A DNA stretch of 62,500 nt, from NCBI GenBank assembly GCA_964020155.1, contig OZ026552.1:5649048-5711547 (forward strand), in the 5' to 3' direction. Both the position numbers and the translations under genes were made by a program. Under the pieces are notes generated by a model. It searched no databases. It saw only the letters and a list, made by a program, of their open reading frames with translations, and was not told where the DNA came from. Source of the DNA: Chondrilla cf. caribensis (Eukaryota; Porifera; Demospongiae; Chondrillida; Chondrillidae). How positions within the stretch are numbered: position 1 is the first letter of the stretch; every line of letters starts with the position of its first letter. Shown one piece after another: positions 48,670 through 62,500 of this stretch.

Positions 48670-50445
48670 TTAATATCTTTTCTATCCACGTCACTAAGCT
48701 CCTTCATGGAATCCTTGGAATAGTTACTCACACCAAATTTAGCCAAAATAGCCCTCTTCATTCTCTATTGAGTACAATGTAAAGTGTACACTCAGTACAT
48801 ACGGTACACACAGTACATACAGTACATACAGTACACACAGTACACACAGTACATACAGTACATACACTACACACAGTACATACAGTACATACAGAAGGAA
48901 TGTAACATGTGCCAACGGTTATAATATGAAGTAAAAGTTGCTTAATCCCATTTCCCATTCCAACTCCAAATCCTATTTTCAGTCCTATTCCTGGTCCAAC
49001 TCACATTTTGTTCTTCCATTTTCATCTCGTCCAAGAGGTACCTCAGCAGCTCGTGACTGTCCTGTTGTTGGTAGCCACCAAACCTACGGACTCTAACAGT
49101 GGACAAACAACCGTGTCAATAACACCATCATCATCAACAATAACAACAACAAAAATAACAAAGGTAAACATTCTCACCTGGAGCATATGTTGTTGAACAC
49201 AGCACGAGGTGTGACGTGTTTACTTTTACTAGTTTTCATGTCTTCAAACAAAGTCAATAAGCTAGCTGTCACCTTTCCGGGAGGGTCACTGATTGTAACC
49301 TCCAGTGGTTCCTATGACAACAGATCACACACAGAGGTAAACACACTAGTAGAGGTCCTACTGTACACACACTAGTAGAGGTCCCACTGTACACACACTA
49401 GTAGAGGTCCTACTGTGTACACACTAGTAGAGGTCCTACTGTACACACACTAGTAGAGGTCCTACTGTACACACACTAGTAGAGGTCCTACTGTACACAC
49501 ACCAATAGAGGTCCCACTGTACACACACTAGTAGAGGTCCTACTGTACACACACTAGTAGAGGTCCCACTGTACACACATACAAAATACATACATACCTG
49601 TGGTCCACTAGAAACAACCAGAGTCTGTTTCATTCCGCTTCTCCTGGAACGTGCTAGTACATCATGGAGTAAACTGGTCTGGTTCAAGGTTTGAATGACA
49701 GAATTGAAGAAACATGTGTTTCCTAGATTGGCCAGGCCCTATCAAATAAGGGAAAACATGAGTAAGGCCACGCCTACCAAATGACACACAGCCACGCCTA
49801 TCAAATGACACTAGCAATGCCTACTGAAGGACACAGCCACACCTACCAAATGACACTAGCCACGCCCACTGAAGGACACACAGCCACATCTATTGTGTAC
49901 CTCACCTTGACTCCTGGAGCATTGCAACTGCCCTGCTCACGCACAGGAGAGTGATCTCTCCTGCGTTCATCACACCTCATCTTCAGCTCAGCCACAGACT
50001 GTCTGATATTGTTGGACTGACCTGGATCAACGCTGTCATCACAAGCGTAGCACCTGCAGACAAGGTCAGGTGTGTGTGTGTGTGTGTGTGTGTAGGACAG
50101 TGTGTTACATATGATGTGGATTCAAACAGGGATTTTCCCACCCACCATATTTGGAATGTCTGTAAGTGAACAGCCACCGAATGTGAAGGCAGTTTCTCGA
50201 AGTGCTTCAGAGCATGCCGATATTCAGAATTACGATCACACCCCTGTCATTGACAACGAACTGGGACAGGTCAACCATTCAGCAAAAAATACTTATAATA
50301 AAATACAAAATGGACACTAACCCGATGGAAGCACCTGAGGCAAATCCATACCGAATATTCTGTCAATTCAAGGACATCGCGGCAACCCTTGGAGTCAATA
50401 CACAATATATAGTATATTGCACGCATATAAATGAGTGAAGTGTGT

Positions 50446-50482
<37 letters not shown>

Positions 50483-50522
50483 CGCGCACGTGCGTGCATA
50501 CATGCGTGTGTGTATGTGTGTG

Positions 50523-50562
<40 letters not shown>

Positions 50563-50843
50563 GCGTGCATGCATGCGTGTGTGTGTGTGTGTGACATATG
50601 TGCATGCGGTGTGGTGGGGACATATTGCTGGTGTGACTCACTTCACATTTCTTCAACTCTTTCTTTGGATGCAGGCTCTTCTTCAACTTGTCAACACTAG
50701 CACACTGGCTGACATGAGGACATCCACTATTGCTCTCACTCACCTGAACTGGACTACCTAAGGACACCAGTAGGATAGCATACAGCAGTGACAAGATGCA
50801 CAAAGGTGAGCACAGCCTATGGTGTAGATTAATGTGTGTGTGT

Positions 50844-50882
<39 letters not shown>

Positions 50883-51362
50883 ATCGTGCATGGTTGTATG
50901 CTGATACCATGACAACAGTTTATAAGTTTCAACCGTGTATATATGATGTTACCATGACAACAGTTTATAGGTTGGTCATTAAATTGCCTAATCCATCTTA
51001 AGTGCAGTGGCAACCTGCGTAGTGAACACCCTAGCTAGTATGCACTCGTTAATGCATACACCTCACTCAGACCCCAGCTCATGTACTCTACATCAACTAG
51101 TACTGGTAACAAGTACCTCTGGTAAGATGTGAAGATTTGGTGCGTCCTTCAAGGTTCATATTAGACAAGATGGAGTGCGGTATATGCAAGTAGACAGTAT
51201 ATACACTCCGTTTTAAAACAATTCGAGTCCTACCTCGCCTATACTCGTGTACAGATCGTTGTTAGGAGTGAAGTACTTGCCTTTGTCAACCACTAGCGCC
51301 TTCTTCGGTCCATTGGGAGCTTTTGTTGAGTGTTTAGGCTTTCCCTTCCTGCCCTTGGCCAT
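43495..51362 (-). CDS. USP16: Ubiquitin carboxyl-terminal hydrolase USP16/USP45, 1,148 residues
   Basis: A cysteine protease that removes ubiquitin; in vertebrates USP16 acts on histone H2A and USP45 on ERCC1. Exons: 51234-51362, 50642-50743, 50322-50387, 50146-50243, 49906-50053, 49598-49738, 49178-49311, 49005-49092, 48668-48764, 48391-48479, 48023-48082, 47806-47913, 46747-47746, 45625-45836, 43495-44469. They join to 1,149 codons including TGA. The zf-UBP finger is present ([42 protein letters not shown]). Cys box: [19 protein letters not shown] block: [19 protein letters not shown]. Later parts: [35 protein letters not shown], His box [14 protein letters not shown] and the end [12 protein letters not shown] to [11 protein letters not shown]. 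Two long repeat inserts sit inside the catalytic domain. An upstream in-frame Met at 51395 exists, but 51362 ([10 protein letters not shown]) matches the family start. Whether it is USP16, USP45 or pre-duplication is not decided. Confidence 0.92.
43630..44150. repeat. Coding 33-bp minisatellite in USP16/45, about 16 copies
   Basis: In the last exon, between the His box and the terminal [10 protein letters not shown] block. The 11-residue unit is [11 protein letters not shown], with N/D, R/H and Q variation. This is the variable loop before the last beta strands of the USP fold. Confidence 0.95.
44578..45035. repeat. 22-bp minisatellite in the last USP16/45 intron
   Basis: About twenty copies of ACCATCATCATCCTCTACCT CA, with an ATTGTCC variant. 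It starts about 110 bases downstream (plus sense) of the last exon's acceptor. Confidence 0.95.
45036..45624. other. Rest of the last USP16/45 intron, with a (CA)n run at 45531-45590
   Basis: No exon is needed between the exons at 45625 and 44469, which join in phase 0. The CA run lies 35 bases from the exon 14 donor. Confidence 0.6.
46208..46345. repeat. 21-bp minisatellite in USP16/45 intron 13
   Basis: About six copies of CACACCTCTAGCAACTAAAG C. The remainder of this intron (45837-46746) shows no recognisable gene. Confidence 0.85.
47120..47400. repeat. Coding 33-bp minisatellite in USP16/45, about 8 copies
   Basis: In exon 13, encoding the 11-residue unit [11 protein letters not shown]. 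It lies in the long insert between the two halves of the catalytic domain. Confidence 0.95.
48182..48280. mobile_element. MITE-like element, TIR ACAGTGAATTC type, copy 2
   Basis: The left end reads ACACTGAATTCTCATTAATG. The right end, reverse complemented, reads TACAGTGAATTCCAGTTAAT. It is about 95 bases, in USP16/45 intron 10. The terminal words match those of the element at 22961-23127. Confidence 0.5.
48600..48667. repeat. (CA)n microsatellite abutting the donor of USP16/45 exon 9
   Basis: The CA run ends at the exon boundary 48667/48668. The donor is GTGTGTG, the start of the tract. Confidence 0.9.
48788..48893. repeat. 9-bp satellite (CAGTACACA)n, same family as 932-2082
   Basis: About twelve units of CAGTACATA/CAGTACACA, the reverse complement of TGTGTACTG, in USP16/45 intron 8. 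Confidence 0.9.
49338..49580. repeat. 26-bp minisatellite in USP16/45 intron 6, same family as 4228-4942
   Basis: About nine copies of ACTAGTAGAGGTCCTACTGT ACACAC, the same unit and orientation as in the ATM intron. It lies just before the exon 6 donor (49597). Confidence 0.95.
49755..49900. repeat. Degenerate repeat CCACGCCTACCAAATGACAC
   Basis: Five loose units of about 30 bases in USP16/45 intron 5, between the exons at 49738 and 49906. Confidence 0.75.
50435..50600. repeat. TG-rich tract with GCGTGCGCGCACGTGC interruption
   Basis: Two TG runs around a self-complementary alternating purine-pyrimidine segment (TGCGTGCGCGCACGTGCGTGCA region), a Z-DNA-prone sequence. In USP16/45 intron 2. 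A further GT run is at 50832-50880. Confidence 0.8.
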
Positions 51363-51682
51363 GGGGTCGCATTCCAAAATTAAGTTTGATATCAATATCG
51401 GCCTATTGCCAGTAAAATGGCGGGCGGTATGTTACGGTGTGCCCGTGTATCGAGTACATCCATGACCTCCAAAGCTACCCATAAACTATCCGTATTTCAC
51501 ATGAAGAACTTGAAAGAAACCACATATATCATGCCCAACTCGATAACTATTGTTGTGTAATAAAAAGACAAATGAACAGTTTCAAACAGGTCTACACAGT
51601 AAGCCAAGTCCTATAGCTAGTCGTGTGTTCGTTGTACCCGCTTTCCTATCTATGTTGTGGTGCTCTGTCTAGTTTTTTGGGT
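51363..51682. other. Intergenic region between TMEM35-like (-) and USP16/45 (-)
   Basis: 320 bases between the TMEM35-like stop and the USP16/45 start, same strand. It must contain the USP16/45 promoter. No TATA box, E-box or repeat stands out. Confidence 0.5.
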
Positions 51683-52495
51683 TCACCCAATCTTTATCTT
51701 CACCTCAGTTCCCCTTGTCATCATGATAAAACTGCGGATCAGAACAAGTGCAAGCCCAACAATTGCTCCTCCCATCTTGTCAACGGGATCTTGGATAGCA
51801 TAGTGTGTGTAAATGGCTCCAACCATGATGCAAAAGAGAATCAAATTCACCACTTGATTGGCTGTGCGGTTGCCAAGATACAGAAGGAGTGCGCAAACCA
51901 GCTCAGCACAAGCAACACACATCCGGTACAGCTCTGGGTCAGGCTTGAAACCAAAACTAGCCAAGGGAAATACATCGCTAAAACGTCTGAAGTTAACTTT
52001 CTAAATATAACAGAGAGAGAATTGTGATAAGTATCATAGACTTTAGTCAGCACAAATAGCTGTAGGCATAGATAAATATTATTACTACCGTTGCAATTAT
52101 GCAAGACAGAAAACTTACAATGAAAATAAGATTGAGCCTCAGACACAAGCTAGACATCATGACAAATGACATGTACGGGCTTGGCAAGACGATACATAAA
52201 CAAAAGAATGACAGTTGAAAGTGGAAGGAAACCTATTATATACATATGACGTCAAATAATTTACATCAAGTTACGATACACAATAGTACGCAACCAAATA
52301 GAGTATCTACGTTGTAGGGAACACATCACTGGGGGGATGTGAATGGGATTAAATGTACACGAGGCAATAAATTACCATTTCATTGTGAAGATCCGGGTTT
52401 AATGCCGGAGTTAATTTCATTATGCTAGCAAACAGGAAAAGGAGAAAGACAAGAGCAGTTACAACATGATAAATGATCTTCGTTGGAGAAGCCAT
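51683..52495 (-). CDS. TMEM35: TMEM35/NACHO-like DoxX-family membrane protein, 145 residues
   Basis: Exons 52376-52495 and 51683-52000 join to 146 codons including TGA. The first exon holds a hydrophobic helix (VVTALVFLLFLFASIMKLTP) and PALNPDLHNEM. The second has FSDVFPLASFGFKPDPELYR, matching the TMEM35 block around PL-x-GFKPD-x-x-YR. Three more hydrophobic segments (VACAELVCALLLYL, VVNLILFCIMVGAIY, GGAIVGLALVLI) give the four-helix DoxX topology. TMEM35A (NACHO) is an ER chaperone for nicotinic receptors. TMEM35B is its uncharacterised paralogue, and this protein's length suits either. It shares a 128-base promoter with WDR3. Confidence 0.8.
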
Positions 52496-52623
52496 TTCCT
52501 TTGCGATCACGTGGTAAACTGTAGTCTAGCTAGCTAGACCCTCCTAGTCAGCCATTTTATATTTGTTCACTAGCACACGTGTGGTAGGATAGCTTGAAAC
52601 CAATACTAGTTCTCCGTCCAAAG
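52496..52623. promoter_or_regulatory. Bidirectional promoter between TMEM35-like (-) and WDR3 (+)
   Basis: 128 bases between start codons. A CACGTG E-box lies at 52508-52513 (GATCACGTGGTAA). No TATA box is seen. Confidence 0.55.
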
Positions 52624-59741
<7,118 letters not shown>

Positions 59742-60372
59742 TTTCACACAGCTGCACCTAATTATCTATTTGCCTTTTTGGCTTATTTAAATCCATCAAC
59801 CGATATGAGCGTGCCATTTCCTATCTAAATTGAAGCAACTCAGTTGACACTCAAGTCATTGTGTAGTGTTTGTTTGATAAATTACTGTTAATCTAATAAT
59901 TGTCCTTGTTACTTCATGTTATGATGTATGCGGGCCGTGTGTCACAGATCACATGTCATGCGACCATACACGGGAGATGAAATATTCAATTGGCTAGTCG
60001 CACACCTGCGATCCAACCACTCCCGGCACGATGTAGGAGCATAGTTCGACAGGCACCAATCAATCAACACACCACCAACTCTGCCATCGCACACTTTGTG
60101 ATGTATTCACATTATCACAGAGTGTGATAGTACTCCATTGTAGGGATGATGTGAACTAAAGATGGCGGCCTATACCACACATACATTAATGTTTCACAAA
60201 AATTTATACAATTATTACATATCAACACAAGCCTAATGATGATATAAACATGTAATTAGCTTGAAAGTTCGTGACCTGATGCGATTATTTGTCATAATCT
60301 GTGCTTTAATTGAAAATGTATATTGAAAAGTGACCTAGTATATCTCGTAGACAACGTAATTGAATGTTTAAT
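59742..60372. other. Convergent intergenic region, WDR3 (+) and PARP2 (-)
   Basis: 630 AT-rich bases between stop codons. It contains an imperfect palindrome around 60087-60131 (ATCGCACACTTTGTGATG with ATTATCACAGAGTGTGAT). No ORF is convincing. Confidence 0.5.
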
Positions 60373-61947
60373 TCATTTAAAAGTAAAATTCACATGAACT
60401 AAATACTTCATCTTTATCTGATCCGTGTTGTACACAATGTATTCTGCGGAAAGAGAGCAGTGAAAACGGTAGACATTTTATTGTTGGTGACCATAGCAAC
60501 CACACTAGGCCTGGTTGGTCACACTCACCATTGTACTGTAGGGTGTAACCATGGGGATTTGACACGCCTGTGTCCACACCAGGACCACAGGGGACTACAC
60601 AGTTGTCAGCTCTGGAAGAATGAGAAAGAGTTAACCATGTGACTACCCTCGACCTACAACCAGCTGAATATTATGTGAAGGACATAAATCCTTGTTACTT
60701 TTTAGAAATTGAATGTTATATACGAACAAGTGTGTGGATGTACATGTGTGTGTGTGTGTGTGCATCTGTGGGCGTGTACATGTGTGGAGGTGTGTGTGGG
60801 TGTGTACATTTGTGGGTGTGTGCTTGTGTGAGAGTGTACATGAGTGGGTGTGTACATGTGTAGATATGTGCTTGTGTGGATGTGTGCTTGTGGCGACACA
60901 AACATAGATGTTTCCAGCACCCTCCAAGCAACTTACATGACCATGTTCCCTGACGGATCAGGCTCCACTCGACCCAGTCCCTTGGTGCTGTGCTTGCCCC
61001 CAGGTAACTGATCAGCATTGTAGTCCGCGGCCAGGAGGTTGTTGGTCTTGCCCAACGACACCTAAAAATGTGCAGCGTCATTACGACTGACATTCGGTTT
61101 CCACAACTACCCATCCACCTACATCACACAGCAGAAGGATTCCATCCCTCTTCTTCTTCGAGGCAAAGCAGTAGTTGGCACTCTTGGAACACATGTCAGC
61201 AAAATAGACACCTTTGCCAAACTACAGAAGAAGCACACTGGAGCATAGTAACAGCATACCGACTAGAACCACGACCCTCATCAAGGCAACCACACCCCTT
61301 ATAAAGGCAACCACACCCCTATCAAGGCCACCACACCCCTCATTGAGGCCACCACACCCCTCATTGAGGTCACCACACCCCTCATCAAGGCCACCACACC
61401 CCTCGTCAAGGCAACCATACCCCTCGTCATGGCAACCATACCCCTCGTCATGGCCAATCCCCCCCCCCCCCAAGTATAAGCACCAACAGCTGTCCACACA
61501 CTGGCAGTATCGCACCATGTATCCAGTCACTGGAGCTTCAGGCGGGGCTATACGCAGCCCCTGGCTCAATATCCCAACCCAATTGGATAGTCTGGATCCA
61601 TGCCACAACAACATCCTGTCAACAAACAAACAATAATAATGGTGATATTAAACAAACCAGCAAACATCATGTCAACAAACAAACAATAATAACAGTGATA
61701 TTAAACAAACAAGCAAACAGTTAACAACCTATTGCCAACGTCCTGGAATTTCAGCTTCTCAGTCTCCTTGTCCACAGTGTAGACATTTGTAACACTCAGT
61801 CTGTACTGGGAATGAGTCTTTCCGTGGGTTTGAAGAATGTACTTCTCCACCATCTGATTAGACCAATAGTGACTCTCAGCACACTCATCAAATTCAGAAT
61901 ACACACAAACACAAACACACACAAACACACACACACACACATACACT

Positions 61948-62028
<81 letters not shown>

Positions 62029-62029
62029 A

Positions 62030-62065
<36 letters not shown>

Positions 62066-62376
62066 CACCTTAAAGTCATCATTGGTGTGGTCAAGTGGCT
62101 CTAGAGCACACTGCAGATCTCTGTAATGTTGATCAAGAGGATGTTCTGAGACATTTCTCTTACGAGACAAGACCTTCATTGCTATTTCAATATCACCTAA
62201 AGCCTAAGTAAGAGAGTAATACATCATGTGTGTGTGTGTGTGTGTGCGTGTGTGTGTGTGTGTGTGTGCGTGTGTGTGTGTGTGTGTGCATGTGCATGTA
62301 CAATTCCATTACTTGCAATAGCTGTAGTTTCTGTTGAACATCAGATGTGGTCCGAATCAAAGGAGGTCTCTGCATT
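60373..62376 (-). CDS. PARP2: Poly(ADP-ribose) polymerase 2 (PARP2), C-terminal part (gene continues past the window's right edge)
   Basis: PARP2 attaches ADP-ribose chains to proteins at DNA breaks, using NAD+. Exons in gene order: 62313-62376, 62069-62203, 61729-61853, 61516-61615, 61123-61221, 60937-61061, 60529-60611, 60373-60443. They join in frame to TGA. They cover the end of the helical regulatory domain ([20 protein letters not shown], then [19 protein letters not shown]) and the whole ADP-ribosyltransferase fold. The H-Y-E catalytic triad is intact: His in [15 protein letters not shown], Tyr in [19 protein letters not shown], Glu in [21 protein letters not shown]2 is preferred over PARP1 by [22 protein letters not shown] and [20 protein letters not shown]. 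The N-terminal DNA-binding and WGR parts lie to the right of the window. Confidence 0.93.
60750..60900. repeat. TGTGTGGGTGTGTACA-type repeat in a PARP2 intron
   Basis: Loose GT-rich units of about 12-20 bases between the exons at 60937 and 60611. Confidence 0.8.
61268..61460. repeat. 21-bp minisatellite in a PARP2 intron
   Basis: About nine copies of AAGGCCACCACACCCCTCAT T, between the exons at 61221 and 61516. Then a run of C at about 61458-61470. Confidence 0.9.
61905..62068. repeat. (CA)n tract abutting the donor of a PARP2 exon
   Basis: CA with AAACACAC and ATACAC interruptions, ending at the exon boundary 62068/62069. The donor GTGTGTG is part of the tract. Another GT run at 62229-62290 lies in the next intron. 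Confidence 0.95.
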
Positions 62377-62500
62377 CTGTGAGGGGAAGCCAGACAAGTA
62401 ATCACCATCACTGGACATCAAACCAAGATGCATCATTCCTCCTTGTATTATGGAGCAAGGTGTTACTAAAAATATCACCGCCATATAAAGTGACGAAGCA

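Noticed and set aside
60373..62376. PARP1 as the identity of the right-edge gene
   Set aside because: The catalytic region matches PARP2-specific blocks ([31 protein letters not shown]). PARP1 has different residues at these places.

Overview
This is a window of animal nuclear DNA. It carries spliced protein-coding genes with short introns (mostly 50 to 1,500 bases) and GT/AG junctions. There are no bacterial operons, phage genes or CRISPR arrays. The gene set (ATM, PARP2, ASK1/MAP3K5, perilipin, WDR3, USP16/45, GatA/QRSL1, HDHD3, TMEM35/NACHO, CCDC181) is metazoan. Very dense CA/TG tracts and minisatellites, compact spacing and intron richness suggest an invertebrate, possibly a sponge or other early-branching lineage. 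The species guess is inference and weak.

I rebuilt exon-intron models by hand from conserved protein blocks, reading-frame phase and splice sites. Every multi-exon model closes in frame. The one exception is the 5' end of the QRSL1 model, where frame is lost upstream of the GatA homology.

Layout, left to right:
- ATM N-terminal part (-, runs off the left edge).
- A single-pass membrane protein (+, unrecognised), sharing a 200-base promoter with ATM.
- CCDC181-like (+).
- ASK1-type MAP3K (-, 26 exons, complete).
- Perilipin (+), sharing a 178-base promoter with ASK1.
- A tRNA-like Pol III relic.
- HDHD3 (+).
- An unrecognised 264-residue protein (-).
- Mitochondrial GatA/QRSL1 (+).
- A 1,391-residue repeat-rich protein with a MAP7-like charged N-terminus (+), starting 79 bases after the QRSL1 stop.
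- An unrecognised single-exon protein (-).
- USP16/45 deubiquitinase (-).
- TMEM35/NACHO-like (-) and WDR3 (+) from one 128-base promoter.
- PARP2 C-terminal part (-, runs off the right edge).

Functionally the genes are mostly housekeeping: DNA damage signalling (ATM, PARP2, USP16/45), stress kinase signalling (ASK1), lipid droplets (perilipin), ribosome biogenesis (WDR3) and mitochondrial tRNA-Gln amidation (QRSL1). I saw no wholly new biological system. The most unusual features are: (i) minisatellites whose units begin exactly at 5' splice sites and so reiterate donor sequences; (ii) several in-frame coding minisatellites with the same 33-bp (11-residue) period; (iii) identical satellite families in introns of unlinked genes; (iv) CACGTG E-boxes in several compact promoters; (v) a 77-bp-arm hairpin with a hammerhead-ribozyme-like core in an intron; (vi) two acidic-motif-rich neighbouring genes.
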